64,000 nucleotides of DNA from Oscillospiraceae bacterium (GCA_017847885.1 JAGAUA010000038.1:99182-163181), one strand, 5' to 3'. Shown: positions 26,249-36,194, counted from the stretch's first letter. Notes: generated by a model not told the origin, from the sequence alone. Made by a program: numbers and translations.

Positions 26249-26300
26249 CAGCAGACGGACGGAATTTTCGGTTTCGTTCGCCTGCTGTTTTTTGTTTTTT
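26249..26300 (+). terminator. Terminator before prmA
   Basis: CAGCAG (26249-26254) and CTGCTG (26282-26287) close a partly paired inner region, followed by TTTTTTG and TTTTTT. Confidence 0.65.
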
Positions 26301-26322
26301 TAAACAAATTTTCTATTTATGC

Positions 26323-26351
26323 TTGAATATTGTTACAAAATGGTGTACAAT
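26323..26351 (+). promoter_or_regulatory. Promoter of prmA operon
   Basis: TTGAAT (26323-26328), 17-bp spacer ending in GTG, and TACAAT (26346-26351). Confidence 0.65.
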
Positions 26352-26395
26352 TAATATGTATATTGCCAAATTATTGTTTTGAAAGGATTTTTCTC

Positions 26396-27361
26396 ATGAA
26401 CTGGACCGAAGTTAATATTTATACAACTACCGAAGGTATCGACCCCGTTTGCGGCTGTCTGCTCAGAATAGGCGTTACAGGCTTTGTTATCCGTGACTCC
26501 AAGGATTTTGAGGAGTTCCTCAACGACAAGACCGGCAACTGGGATTATATCGACGACGACCTTATGAACCTCAAAGACTGCGAGACCTGCGTTACGGTGT
26601 ATCTTCCTGACAACTCACAAGGCGCGGATATGCTGGCGGCTGTACGCTCCGAGATGCTGGCTCTCGGCGGCAGAGACGAAAACAAGGCTTTCGGCAGGCT
26701 TGCTGTGGAGCTTGCAAACGTCCGCGAGGAGGACTGGGCTAACAACTGGAAGCAGTACTTCAAGCCGCTGACCGTGGGCGACAAGCTTGTTATCAAGCCC
26801 TCATGGGAGGATTACAGCGGCGACGACGGACGCATTATTCTTGAGATTGACCCTGCTTCAAGCTTTGGTACGGGTCAGCACAACACCACTCAGCTTTGCC
26901 TTGAACTGCTTGAGAAAAATCTCAAGGGCGGTGAACGTGTTCTCGACCTTGGCTGCGGAAGCGGTATTCTTTCCATAGCTTCTATTCTGCTGGGTGCGGA
27001 AAGCGTTACGGCGGTGGACATCGACCAGAACAGCGTTAAAATTGCAAAGGAAAACGCTGCTAAAAACAACATTCCCGAGGAAAAATACACGGCTTACTGC
27101 GGCAACGTTATCGACGACACCGAGCTTTGCGAGAAAATCGGCGGCGGTTATGATGTTATTGCGGCAAATATTGTTGCGGACGTGCTTATCGCTATGAGTC
27201 CGCTGTTTGAGAGGTTTATCAAAAAAGGCGGCGTGCTTATTCTTTCGGGTATCATTTCCGAGCGCTGTCACGAGGTCATTGATGCTGTAAAGGCAAAAAG
27301 CTATACACTTATTGAGCAGCACGAAAAGGACGATTGGGTAGCGGTTTCTTTCAAAGCATAA
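26396..27361 (+). CDS. prmA: Ribosomal protein L11 methyltransferase
   Basis: 321 aa. The N-terminal substrate-recognition domain (starts MNWTEVNIYTTTEG) is joined to a SAM methyltransferase domain with FGTGQHNTTQLCL and motif I VLDLGCGSGILS (about 182), then AANIVADVL, all typical of PrmA. It trimethylates ribosomal protein L11. AAAGGA precedes ATG 26396. It is the first gene of a five-gene unit ending with parC. Confidence 0.93.
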   Translation: MNWTEVNIYTTTEGIDPVCGCLLRIGVTGFVIRDSKDFEEFLNDKTGNWDYIDDDLMNLKDCETCVTVYLPDNSQGADMLAAVRSEMLALGGRDENKAFGRLAVELANVREEDWANNWKQYFKPLTVGDKLVIKPSWEDYSGDDGRIILEIDPASSFGTGQHNTTQLCLELLEKNLKGGERVLDLGCGSGILSIASILLGAESVTAVDIDQNSVKIAKENAAKNNIPEEKYTAYCGNVIDDTELCEKIGGGYDVIAANIVADVLIAMSPLFERFIKKGGVLILSGIISERCHEVIDAVKAKSYTLIEQHEKDDWVAVSFKA

Positions 27362-27379
27362 TAAAGGACGGTTTTCGGA

Positions 27380-28540
27380 ATGACTATTGTTTTTTCATCG
27401 GAAAATAAAATTTTCAGCTATGACACGGGTGAAAACGCGCTTACGGAAATTCCCTGCGAGCGGATAACAAAGTACAGGGACACCGTCCGCAGTATCCAGC
27501 AGCGCAAGGAATGGAAAACAAGCGGAAGCGGTGCGAATTTCATGGGCATGACTGCCGACATGATAGACGCCGACGAGCTTCCCGTGCAGATAAGCGGTCT
27601 GGCGGTGTGTAAAGGTCAATTGGTTTACGGGGTAAACCTTGAGAATGTGGGAAGCGTTTACCACCGCAGTTTTGACCCTTCCGACGGCTGTGAAGGACTT
27701 GTGCGTGCTTCAAACAATATTGCTTTTGGCACATTTGATTGTAAAGGTGATGAGCTTGCCATAAGCATGGGCGACTCTCTCCACTCGCTGCACATTGCAG
27801 TCATGGATATAAGCGGAAAATACACGGAATACACCGACGGCGACACCATTGAGGAAAATCCTGCGTGGTCCGCGCAAAAGAACGGCATCTATTTTTCCAC
27901 GGCAGGCTATGCACGAAATCAGAACGGGGTCATTGCCGCAACAAGCCCGAGGTCTATTGCTTACCTTGATTTGGACAGGTCGTCAATGACAGAGATACTT
28001 TCCGATGAAAAATATGATTATCTGCACGTTAAAGAGGATAAAGGCGGAACACTTTACTACATACGCCAGCCCTACGGCGGAGAAAAGCCCCGGAACGACA
28101 TCACATTCAAGGATATTCTCCTGTTTCCCTATCGTATCATCAAAGGGCTGTTCGGGTTTCTCAATTTCTTTTCCACGATTTTCGGAGGCGAATCGCTGAA
28201 ATCGGGCGGTGCTTCCGCAAACGGTGTCAAATCCAAGCAGCGCTCACAGCAGGACATAATAATTGAGGGCAACATTATCAATGCGGAAAAGCTTGACAAG
28301 ATAAACGAAGCTTCCGGGGACAAGCTTGCGGGAATTATGCCCCAAAGCCGCGTGCTTATCAAACGTACCGCCGACGGCAGCGAGGAGATAATCAAGAAGG
28401 GCGTTCTGGATTATGCTCTTGCCGACAGCGGAGAGGTAATAATTTCAAACGGACGGCACATAATTAAAATTGCTCCCAACGGAAGCGAGGAGCATATCAC
28501 TAAGGCTAAGCTTGCAATGAATATTGCGTTGATGAAATAA
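27380..28540 (+). CDS. Hypothetical protein with TolB/beta-propeller-like repeats
   Basis: 386 aa, not assigned to a named family. The N-terminal 230 residues contain repeated short beta-strand units (for example LAVCKGQLVYGV, ELAISMGDSLHSLHIAVM, PAWSAQKNGIYFST), as in WD40/TolB-like propellers. A hydrophobic/aromatic segment (about 245-272) then looks like an amphipathic or membrane-touching helix, and two more propeller-like units follow. There is no signal peptide. It lies 18 bp after prmA and 26 bp before parE in the same direction. Confidence 0.6.
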   Translation: MTIVFSSENKIFSYDTGENALTEIPCERITKYRDTVRSIQQRKEWKTSGSGANFMGMTADMIDADELPVQISGLAVCKGQLVYGVNLENVGSVYHRSFDPSDGCEGLVRASNNIAFGTFDCKGDELAISMGDSLHSLHIAVMDISGKYTEYTDGDTIEENPAWSAQKNGIYFSTAGYARNQNGVIAATSPRSIAYLDLDRSSMTEILSDEKYDYLHVKEDKGGTLYYIRQPYGGEKPRNDITFKDILLFPYRIIKGLFGFLNFFSTIFGGESLKSGGASANGVKSKQRSQQDIIIEGNIINAEKLDKINEASGDKLAGIMPQSRVLIKRTADGSEEIIKKGVLDYALADSGEVIISNGRHIIKIAPNGSEEHITKAKLAMNIALMK

Positions 28541-28566
28541 ATCCTACAAAAGAAAGGCAGATAAAA

Positions 28567-30555
28567 TTGGCAGGTAAAAAAACTAAAAGCTACGGAAATG
28601 AAAGTATTACCAAGCTGAAAGGTGCTGACAGAGTAAGAAAGCGTCCTGCGGTAATTTTCGGCTCGGACGGTATCGAGGGCTGCGAACATTCGATATTCGA
28701 GATAATCTCAAACTCCATAGACGAGGCGCGTGACGGTCACGGCGACAGGATAACCGTCACCTATTATCAGGACAACTCTATTGAGGTCGAGGACTTCGGC
28801 CGCGGCTGTCCCGTTGACTACAACAGCGCCGAGCAGTGCTACAACTGGGAGCTTGTTTACTGCGAGCTTTACGCAGGCGGCAAGTATCAGAACAACGAAA
28901 GCGGCGACTATGAATACTCCCTCGGTCTGAACGGTCTGGGCGCGTGCGCAACTCAGTATTCCTCCGAATACACCGACGTTGAGATTTACCGCGACGGCTA
29001 CAAATACAACCTGCATTTTGAAAAGGGCGAGAATGTGGGCGGTCTGAAAAAAGAGGAGACCACGCGGAAGAAAACGGGTACGAAAACCAAGTGGCGTCCC
29101 GACCTTGAGGTTTTTACCGACATAAATGTGAGCCGCGAATACTTCGAGGAAACGCTGAAAAAGCAGGCCATCGTCAACCCGAACATTTCCTTTGTTTTCC
29201 GCTATCAGAATGAGGACGGCAAGTTTGAGGAGAACACCTACTTCTACGAAAACGGAATTTCCGATTACATCAACGAGGTAGTCGGCACGGATTACATTAC
29301 CCCTCCTCAGTTTTGGCAGTGCGACCGCAAGGGACGTGACCGCGACGACAAGCCCGAATACAAGGTCAAGCTTTCCTTTGCCGTTGCTTTTTCCAACAAG
29401 ATAAACGACATTGAATATTACCACAACTCAAGCTTTCTGGAGCATGGCGGCGTTCCCGACAAGGCTGTGCAGACAGCGTTTGTGTCGCAGATAGACGCGT
29501 ACCTGAAAAGCAATAACAAGTACCAGAAAAATGAAAGCAAGATAAAATTTGTTGACGTTCAGGATTGCCTTGTGCTGATTTCGTCCTCATTTTCAACGCT
29601 TACGTCCTATGAAAACCAAACCAAAAAGGCTATCACAAACAAGTTTATTTACGAGGCAATGACGGATTTTCTCAAGCACCAGCTTGAGGTGTATTTCATA
29701 GAAAATCCCGATGACGCGCTGAAAATCGCGGAACAGGTCATGGTAAACAAGCGAAGCCGCGAGAATGCCGAAAAGACCAAGCAGAACCTTAAAAAGAAGC
29801 TTGCGGGAAATATCGACCTTTCAAATATGGTGCAGAAATTTGTTGACTGCCGTACCAAAGATTTGTCACGCCGCGAGATATACATTGTAGAGGGTGACTC
29901 GGCTCTCGGCTCGTGTAAGACTGCCCGTGACGCTGAATTTCAGGCGATAATACCCGTCCGCGGAAAGATACTCAACTGCCTTAAAGCGGATTACTCCAAG
30001 ATATTCAAAAACGAGATAATTACCGATATCATCAAGGTGCTGGGCTGCGGCGTTGAGGTTACTGCAAAGGCAAACAAGGAGCTTTCCACCTTTAACCTTG
30101 ATAATCTGAAATGGAACAAGGTCATTATCGCCACCGATGCGGACGTTGACGGCTTCCAGATCAGAACGCTCATTCTCACCATGCTTTACAGGCTCACGCC
30201 GACTCTTATTGAGCAGGGGTATGTTTACATTGCCGAGACTCCCCTTTTTGAGATAAACACCAAGGACAGGACTTATTTTGCATATGACGAAAAGGAAAAA
30301 GCTGAGATACTCACCATGATAGAGGGGCAGAAATACAAGATAGACCGCTCAAAAGGTCTCGGTGAAAACGAGCCCGAAATGATGTCCCTTACCACAATGA
30401 ACCCCGATACAAGACGGCTTATCAGGGTAACGCCTTCCGATATTGAGGCAACGGCGAATATGTTCGACCTGCTGCTGGGCGACAATTTGCAGGGGCGCAA
30501 GGATTATATTGCGGAGTACGGCAGCAAGTACCTTGAAATGGCTGATATAAGCTAA
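28567..30555 (+). CDS. parE: DNA topoisomerase IV subunit B (ParE/GyrB-like)
   Basis: 662 aa. The GHKL ATPase domain (ISNSIDEARDGHG at about 40, GLNGLGACATQYSSEY at about 118) is followed by transducer and TOPRIM domains (EGDSALGSCKTARD at about 442, DADVDGFQIRT at about 522). This is the type IIA ATPase subunit that works with ParC in decatenation. It is a divergent branch, with CEHSIFEI where classic GyrB has GLHHLVYE-like sequence. It starts at TTG 28567 with AAAGG nine bases upstream. It is followed by a 130-aa gene and then parC. Confidence 0.88.
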   Translation: MAGKKTKSYGNESITKLKGADRVRKRPAVIFGSDGIEGCEHSIFEIISNSIDEARDGHGDRITVTYYQDNSIEVEDFGRGCPVDYNSAEQCYNWELVYCELYAGGKYQNNESGDYEYSLGLNGLGACATQYSSEYTDVEIYRDGYKYNLHFEKGENVGGLKKEETTRKKTGTKTKWRPDLEVFTDINVSREYFEETLKKQAIVNPNISFVFRYQNEDGKFEENTYFYENGISDYINEVVGTDYITPPQFWQCDRKGRDRDDKPEYKVKLSFAVAFSNKINDIEYYHNSSFLEHGGVPDKAVQTAFVSQIDAYLKSNNKYQKNESKIKFVDVQDCLVLISSSFSTLTSYENQTKKAITNKFIYEAMTDFLKHQLEVYFIENPDDALKIAEQVMVNKRSRENAEKTKQNLKKKLAGNIDLSNMVQKFVDCRTKDLSRREIYIVEGDSALGSCKTARDAEFQAIIPVRGKILNCLKADYSKIFKNEIITDIIKVLGCGVEVTAKANKELSTFNLDNLKWNKVIIATDADVDGFQIRTLILTMLYRLTPTLIEQGYVYIAETPLFEINTKDRTYFAYDEKEKAEILTMIEGQKYKIDRSKGLGENEPEMMSLTTMNPDTRRLIRVTPSDIEATANMFDLLLGDNLQGRKDYIAEYGSKYLEMADIS

Positions 30556-30567
30556 AGGAAAATTTTT

Positions 30568-30960
30568 ATGGAAATTATAAAATATCCCAATGAAAAAGAC
30601 TTTGACAACGCTGCCGCCAATGACGAGCCGCTTCTTGTGCTTGTTTCCTTTGACGGAAGCCGTATTATCGCAAGTCAGATAGACGAAGCGGTCGAGCATC
30701 ACATACTGCTGAAAAAGGCTGGCTTTCCCGATACCGATATTGACAAATACTTCCGTCTTGTGGTGGACAAAAGCGGCGCTGACTGGACGTTTGTCTGCCC
30801 CGAGGGCTACAGCAGCATTACCCGAAAGGACAAAAAAATCGAAGGCTTTTTCAAGGACGGCATGAGGATAATTCCCGACGCTTTGAAACAAATAGGTTAT
30901 GACGTGCCGATAGAAATTCCCAAACGCTATCGCAGGCATTTTGATATTATGGGAGAATAA
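30568..30960 (+). CDS. Hypothetical protein between parE and parC
   Basis: 130 aa, not recognised. It is acidic at the N-terminus and basic at the C-terminus (IPKRYRRHFD), with predicted alternating strands and helices and no membrane segment or signal. Gaps are only 12 bp on each side, so it is surely cotranscribed with the topoisomerase subunits. AAAGGAA precedes ATG 30568. A topoisomerase-associated regulator is a reasonable guess from position, without sequence support. Confidence 0.7.
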   Translation: MEIIKYPNEKDFDNAAANDEPLLVLVSFDGSRIIASQIDEAVEHHILLKKAGFPDTDIDKYFRLVVDKSGADWTFVCPEGYSSITRKDKKIEGFFKDGMRIIPDALKQIGYDVPIEIPKRYRRHFDIMGE

Positions 30961-30972
30961 GGAGGACTAATT

Positions 30973-33213
30973 TTGGCTAAAAAAAGCAAGAAAACCGAAG
31001 ATAAATCCGTCAATAAAGCGCTTCCCAACGCGTATATTGCAGGAAGCGGCATCGTTGCCGAGGAAAAGATAACCGATACTCTTGAAAAGAACTATATGCC
31101 CTATGCCATGAGCGTTATCGTTTCCCGTGCGCTGCCCGAGATAGACGGCTTCAAGCCGTCGCACCGAAAGCTGCTTTACACAATGTACAAAATGGGTCTG
31201 CTGACGGGTGCAAAGACAAAATCCGCAAATATCGTGGGTCAGACCATGCGGCTGAACCCTCACGGCGACGCGGCGATTTACGAGACTATGGTGCGTCTTG
31301 CACGGGGCAACGAAGCGCTGCTGCACCCCTACATCGACAGCAAGGGCAACTTCGGTAAGGCGTACTCCCGTGATATGGCGTACGCCGCTTCGCGATACAC
31401 CGAGGCAAAGCTTGACCCGATTTGCAATGAATTTTTTAGGGACATTGACAAGGATACCGTCGATTTCGTGCCCAACTACGATAACTCCACAACAGAGCCT
31501 ACCCTGCTTCCCTCAACATTTCCGTCGGTGCTGGTAAACTCAAATGTGGGTATCGCCGTTTCAATGGCAAGCGCGGTATGCTCCTTTAATCTTGCGGAAA
31601 TTTGCGAAACCACAATTGCGCTTATCCGCAATCCCGAGCATAATATTCTTTCAACGCTGAAAGGTCCCGACTTTCCCGGCGGCGGCTTTATGCTTTACGA
31701 TGAGGAAGAGCTTGAAAAAATCTACCGCACGGGCAGAGGCTCGGTAAAGATACGCTCACGCTATCAGTTCGACAAGGAGTCAAACTGCATCGAGGTTGTG
31801 CAGATACCGCCTACCACAACGGTCGAGGCGATAATGGACAAGATAATCGAGCTTATCAAGGCAGGAAAGATACGGGAGATATCCTATATCCGCGACGAGA
31901 CTGACATCAACGGCTTGAAGCTTGCCATAGACATCAAGCGCGGCGTTGACCCCGACAAGCTTATGAAAAAGCTGTTTAAGATGACTCCGCTGCAGGACAA
32001 CTATTCCTGCAACTTCAACATACTCATAAGCGGTTCGCCTAAGGTCATGGGTGTGTATGAGATACTCGACGAGTGGATTGCTTTCCGCAAGGAATGTATC
32101 AAACGCAGGACATACTTTGAGCTTACAAAGAAAAAAGAGCGTCTGCACCTGCTCCGCGGCTTGCAGAAGATACTCCTTGACATTGACAAGGCAATTAAGA
32201 TAGTGCGCGAAACGGAAGAAGAAGCCGAGGTCGTACCAAACCTTATGATAGGCTTCGGGATCGACGAGGTGCAGGCGGAGTATGTTGCCGAAATAAAGCT
32301 GCGCCAGCTTAACCGCGAGTACATTTTGAAGCGTACTGCCGATATTGAGCAGCTTGAAAAGGAAATTGCCGAAATGGAGGAGATCCTCGGCAGCGAAAAG
32401 AAAATAAAGGGAATTATCGTTACCGAGCTTAAAGAGGTCATGAGCAAGTATCAGCAGCCCCGCAGGACTATGTTCTACTACGGCAATGACGAGGACGAAG
32501 AAGACGAGGAGGACGACACGCCCGACTATCCCGTAAACCTGTTCCTGACTCAAAGCGGATACTTCAAGAAAATTACCATGCAGTCGCTGCGTGTTGCAAG
32601 CGAGCAGAAGCTAAAGGACGGCGATACGATGACCTTTAGCGCCGAGGCGACCAACAAAACCGACCTGCTTTTCTTTACGGACAAGTATCAGGTCTACAAG
32701 GCAAAGGCTTCGGCTTTCAAGGATACAAAGGCTTCCGAGCTGGGTGATTTTATCCCCGTAAAGCTTGGTTTTGACGAGTACGAGAATGTCATTTCCATGG
32801 CTGCAACCACGGATTACAGCGGATATCTTATTATGATATTTGAAAACGGCAAGGCGGCGAAGGTGCCCCTTAACGCGTACGAAACCAAAACAAACCGCAA
32901 GAAGCTTGCCAATGCGTATACGTCCAAGTCGAAGCTTGTGAAAATGTTTGTGGTTCACGAAAACACGGATATTCTTATGCGCTCCACAAACGGCAGGGCG
33001 ATAGTATTCAACACGGGAATGATACTGCCGAAATCCGCCCGTGACACGATAGGCGTTCAGGTAATGACGCTGAAAGCAAAGGCTTTGGTTGACAATGCGT
33101 ATATCGTTACGGAGGATATGGCAGAAAGCACCGCCAAGTTCGCGGTGAAGAACATTCCTGCGGCAGGAAGCCTTGCAAAGGATTTCACCGACCCCGACCA
33201 GCTTACATTATAA
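30973..33213 (+). CDS. parC: DNA topoisomerase IV subunit A (ParC/GyrA-like)
   Basis: 746 aa. The breakage-reunion domain (MPYAMSVIVSRALPEIDG at about 42, SKGNFGKAYSRDMAYAASRY with the catalytic Tyr at about 140) is followed by a coiled-coil tower and a C-terminal beta-pinwheel. The GyrA-box is not obvious, which favours a decatenase over a gyrase. A highly acidic linker (NDEDEEDEEDDTPDYP, about 507-522) joins the tower to the C-terminal domain. TTG 30973 has AGGAGG upstream. A bidirectional terminator follows immediately. Confidence 0.88.
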   Translation: MAKKSKKTEDKSVNKALPNAYIAGSGIVAEEKITDTLEKNYMPYAMSVIVSRALPEIDGFKPSHRKLLYTMYKMGLLTGAKTKSANIVGQTMRLNPHGDAAIYETMVRLARGNEALLHPYIDSKGNFGKAYSRDMAYAASRYTEAKLDPICNEFFRDIDKDTVDFVPNYDNSTTEPTLLPSTFPSVLVNSNVGIAVSMASAVCSFNLAEICETTIALIRNPEHNILSTLKGPDFPGGGFMLYDEEELEKIYRTGRGSVKIRSRYQFDKESNCIEVVQIPPTTTVEAIMDKIIELIKAGKIREISYIRDETDINGLKLAIDIKRGVDPDKLMKKLFKMTPLQDNYSCNFNILISGSPKVMGVYEILDEWIAFRKECIKRRTYFELTKKKERLHLLRGLQKILLDIDKAIKIVRETEEEAEVVPNLMIGFGIDEVQAEYVAEIKLRQLNREYILKRTADIEQLEKEIAEMEEILGSEKKIKGIIVTELKEVMSKYQQPRRTMFYYGNDEDEEDEEDDTPDYPVNLFLTQSGYFKKITMQSLRVASEQKLKDGDTMTFSAEATNKTDLLFFTDKYQVYKAKASAFKDTKASELGDFIPVKLGFDEYENVISMAATTDYSGYLIMIFENGKAAKVPLNAYETKTNRKKLANAYTSKSKLVKMFVVHENTDILMRSTNGRAIVFNTGMILPKSARDTIGVQVMTLKAKALVDNAYIVTEDMAESTAKFAVKNIPAAGSLAKDFTDPDQLTL

Positions 33214-33255
33214 AAAAATACCGTATCAAGCTTAGCTGTTTGATACGGTATTTTT
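33214..33255. terminator. Bidirectional terminator between parC and aroF
   Basis: AAAAATACCGTATCAA (33214-33229) pairs perfectly with TTGATACGGTATTTTT (33240-33255), giving T-runs on both strands between the convergent genes. Confidence 0.92.
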
Positions 33256-33270
33256 GCTGTTTTGGAAAGA

Positions 33271-34281
33271 TTACATCTTCTTGCCTTCAAACTCAACGCG
33301 GCGCTTGATGTCCTTCATAAGGGTATCAAACTGCACGGGATTGAGGGACTGGGCTCCGTCGCAGAGCGCCTTTGCAGGATTGTTATGCACCTCTATCATA
33401 AGACCGTCCGCGCCAACTGCGACCGCTGCCTTTGCAAGAGGCTCAACCATCCATGAAATGCCCGTTGCGTGGCTCGGGTCAATGACAACAGGGAGATGCG
33501 AAAGCTTTTTCAGCATGGGAACGGCAGAAAGGTCAAGTGTGTTTCTCGTCTTCGTTTCAAATGTGCGGATACCACGCTCGCAGAGGATAACGTTGTTGTT
33601 GCCGCCTGCCATGATGTACTCGGCGGACATGAGGAATTCCTCCATTGTGTTGGCAAGTCCGCGCTTGAGAAGGATAGGCTTGCGGCATTTGCCAAGCTCC
33701 TTAAGCAGGTCAAAGTTCTGCATATTGCGTGCGCCGACCTGAATTACGTCAACATCTGCAAAAAGGTCAAGGTGGTTTACGTTCATTATCTCGGTAACAA
33801 TAGGAAGTCCGGTTTCCTTTTTAGCTTCAAGCAGAAGCTTCAGACCGTCTGCGTGGAGACCCTGAAAAGCGTAGGGGGAAGTTCTGGGCTTGAATGCGCC
33901 GCCGCGGAGAAGGGTCGCGCCGCTTGCCTTTACGTCCTTTGCGACCTCGATGATCTGCTCCTCGCTTTCAACGGAGCAAGGTCCTGCAATGACCTGGAAA
34001 AGTCCCTCGCCGACCTTTACGCCGCTGCAATCAATGATGCTGTCCTCAGGGTGCATTTTGCGGTTTGCAGCCTTGAACGGCTCGGAGATACGAGTCACGT
34101 TTTCAACGATGTCCACCGCGGAGATAAGGTCAACGGGCAGACGGGATGTATCGCCGATAAGACCGATTATAGTGTGGCTCTCGCCCTCGCTGACGTTTGT
34201 TGCAAGCCCCTGCTCATTGAGCATTTTAATTAGGGTCTCAACCTTGGATTTTTCGGGATTTTGTTTTAATACGAGTATCAT
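33271..34281 (-). CDS. aroF: 3-deoxy-7-phosphoheptulonate synthase (DAHP synthase)
   Basis: 336 aa. It condenses PEP and erythrose 4-phosphate, the first shikimate step. An N-terminal ferredoxin-like regulatory domain (1-70) is followed by the KDO8P-synthase-like barrel with IAGPCSVES (about 99), RGGAFKPRTSPYAFQG (about 125), LLKRG, and VIDPSHATG. This is the Thermotoga/Bacillus-like type I-beta enzyme. It is monocistronic, with GGCGG-type ribosome site and a leader of about 130 nt from its promoter in which I see no convincing T-box. Confidence 0.95.
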   Translation of the reverse strand: MILVLKQNPEKSKVETLIKMLNEQGLATNVSEGESHTIIGLIGDTSRLPVDLISAVDIVENVTRISEPFKAANRKMHPEDSIIDCSGVKVGEGLFQVIAGPCSVESEEQIIEVAKDVKASGATLLRGGAFKPRTSPYAFQGLHADGLKLLLEAKKETGLPIVTEIMNVNHLDLFADVDVIQVGARNMQNFDLLKELGKCRKPILLKRGLANTMEEFLMSAEYIMAGGNNNVILCERGIRTFETKTRNTLDLSAVPMLKKLSHLPVVIDPSHATGISWMVEPLAKAAVAVGADGLMIEVHNNPAKALCDGAQSLNPVQFDTLMKDIKRRVEFEGKKM

Positions 34282-34417
34282 TTTAATGACCGCCTTTCAA
34301 ATTTTGCGACGATTTTCTGAAATATTTTATATCAGTTCAAAACCTGTCACTTACAAATTTTCACTTTAACGCTTTTGTGTTTTTATGGTTTTAAGCTTTA
34401 AAGCTTTTATGTATTAA

Positions 34418-34446
34418 AGTATACAATAAAAACAGCTTTTTGTCAA
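34418..34446 (-). promoter_or_regulatory. Promoter of aroF
   Basis: Minus-strand TTGACA (34441-34446), 17-bp spacer and TATACT (34418-34423). Confidence 0.8.
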
Positions 34447-34470
34447 GCGCATTTTCATAAAATATTGCAC

Positions 34471-34514
34471 AAAAAAGCAATGCTGTCACGGCGAGTTTTT
34501 GACAACATTGCTTT
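34471..34514 (-). terminator. Terminator after AI-2E permease gene
   Basis: AAAGCAATG-TGTCA arms (34500-34514 and 34474-34488) form a 15-bp stem with one mismatch, followed on the minus strand by six T. Confidence 0.85.
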
Positions 34515-34517
34515 ACG

Positions 34518-35612
34518 CTAATCTGTTGTTTCCGCATTTTCCTCATCGCACAGCTTTTCGCAAAGCACCGCATACAGCACCGACATAAGCGGTACACCAA
34601 GCAAAATTCCTGCCGCGCCGCCAATCCCTGCACCGATAACTATTGCCGCAAGCACCAGAAGCGGCGGTATTCCAAGGCTTTTTCCCACAACTCTCGGATA
34701 GATAAAGTTGTTTTCAAGCTGCTGCAAAACTATGATATACACCACAAACCACACCGCGTCAATTGGGTCCACAAGGAAAAGAAGAAACGCCGAGGGGATA
34801 GTCCCCACAATTGCCCCCACAACGGGAACAAGTGCGGTTATGCCTATAAGCGTGCTTATGAGCAGGGCATAGTCAAAGCGAAGCAGGCTCATGCCGATAA
34901 AGCAAAGCACGCCGAGAATGACAGCTTCGGCTATCTGCCCGGTGACAAAGCCTGCAAAAGTCGTAAAAACAAGACGGTATACACAGCGAAGCTTTTCATA
35001 GCGGCTGCCTGCAATTCTTTTGGCAATAAGCGAAACTGCGCGGCGAATATTCTCCTTGTCGAGCAGGATATATATGGATATTACAAAGCCAATGAGCAAA
35101 TTCAGCGTGCCCGAAATGATGTCCGAGGTTTTGGTGTAGGTTTTCTCCAGCATATCGGGTATGCCTGCGCTCAAATCCGTAACAGCTCTTTTTAAAGCGG
35201 CAAAAATTCCGTATGAGTCGCGGCGTTCGAGAAAGCTGCAATAATCCATGAAATTGCTGTAATAGCGGTCAAAATTGCTGATAAGCAGCTTTACACTGTT
35301 GATAAGCTGGGGAACGATTATCCACACAATGCCCAAAAACAGGGCTGCAAGCAGAAGGTAGGAGCTAATGACGGAAAGTATCGTTACGCACTTGCCGCTT
35401 GATTTTTTCAGCATTTTTCGGTACAGCTTCTTAAAATGCTCAACGGGGATATTCATAACAAAGGCGAATGCCATGCCCAGAAAAAGCGGCATGAGGATAT
35501 CGGTAACACGGGAGATAATGCCGACAAAAAAATCCGGCTTAATAACGGCGGCTACGGCAGCCGTCGCAATTAAAGCCGTGATAACAATAGTTCTGGTTTT
35601 CTTTTTGTCCAT
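34518..35612 (-). CDS. AI-2E family transporter (PerM/YtvI-like)
   Basis: 364 aa with about seven to eight membrane segments. The layout matches the AI-2E exporter family: an N-terminal helix pair, a soluble helical loop (about 75-165), then a C-terminal helix cluster with LIGITALVPVVGAIVGTIPS and the LENNFIYPRVVGKSLGIPPL signature. Members export autoinducer-2 or act as Na/H antiporters; the substrate here is unknown. The start ATG 35612 has a G-rich site. The protein is probably monocistronic. Confidence 0.88.
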   Translation of the reverse strand: MDKKKTRTIVITALIATAAVAAVIKPDFFVGIISRVTDILMPLFLGMAFAFVMNIPVEHFKKLYRKMLKKSSGKCVTILSVISSYLLLAALFLGIVWIIVPQLINSVKLLISNFDRYYSNFMDYCSFLERRDSYGIFAALKRAVTDLSAGIPDMLEKTYTKTSDIISGTLNLLIGFVISIYILLDKENIRRAVSLIAKRIAGSRYEKLRCVYRLVFTTFAGFVTGQIAEAVILGVLCFIGMSLLRFDYALLISTLIGITALVPVVGAIVGTIPSAFLLFLVDPIDAVWFVVYIIVLQQLENNFIYPRVVGKSLGIPPLLVLAAIVIGAGIGGAAGILLGVPLMSVLYAVLCEKLCDEENAETTD

Positions 35613-35747
35613 AACGCCGCCCCCCGTTTAAAGCTTCATAATTATTATACGCTTTTGGGGTCTGCGTTATTCAAAGGGTTGTGTTACGACAAGTGTTTGA
35701 TAATATTTTTTAGAAGCACATAAACTAAGTTGCAAATTGGAATTTGT

Positions 35748-36194
35748 TTATTTCTTTACAATTCTCCATTCCTCTCCATCGATTATGTATTGGAACTCAG
35801 ACAAATTTTCATCAAGCATTACACTTAGTAAATCATAAAAATCATTCACAAGATTTAATGTTGGCAATTCTGCTTTTTTGATCCAATACATTTCCCCCTC
35901 TTCCGAACTTCTTAACTCTCCTTCAAACCGATTTGTTTCAAAAAGGAACACAATATATCTGCCGCCTTCTATAGGAAATTGCTTAACACCGCATAAGTGA
36001 GGGTTTATAATAGTCAGACCCGTTTCTTCTTTCATCTCCCTTATAACTGCATCAACAATAGACTCTCCTGTTTCAATATGTACTCCGGGAAGTGTATATC
36101 CTTTCCAATCATTTTTTATTCTATTCTGTAATAAGTATTCTTCATCCTTATGAATTAAACATAAGACTGTAAGTTCAACATTTTCTGTTCGCAT
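35748..36194 (-). CDS. NUDIX hydrolase 1
   Basis: 148 aa. The NUDIX box G-x5-E-x7-REMKEETG is intact at about residues 38-60 (HIETGESIVDAVIREMKEE). The fold matches MutT/8-oxo-dGTP diphosphatase-like enzymes, but the substrate is unknown. It is strongly AT-rich compared with the flanking genes. Its promoter and leader (36215-36298) are nearly identical to those of a second NUDIX gene 1.3 kb away, which points to a shared origin of the patch. Confidence 0.85.
   Translation of the reverse strand: MRTENVELTVLCLIHKDEEYLLQNRIKNDWKGYTLPGVHIETGESIVDAVIREMKEETGLTIINPHLCGVKQFPIEGGRYIVFLFETNRFEGELRSSEEGEMYWIKKAELPTLNLVNDFYDLLSVMLDENLSEFQYIIDGEEWRIVKK

Noticed and set aside
34282..34417. T-box or other riboswitch in the aroF leader
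   Set aside because: The leader is AT-rich without the T-box core, a terminator or conserved structure that I can see.
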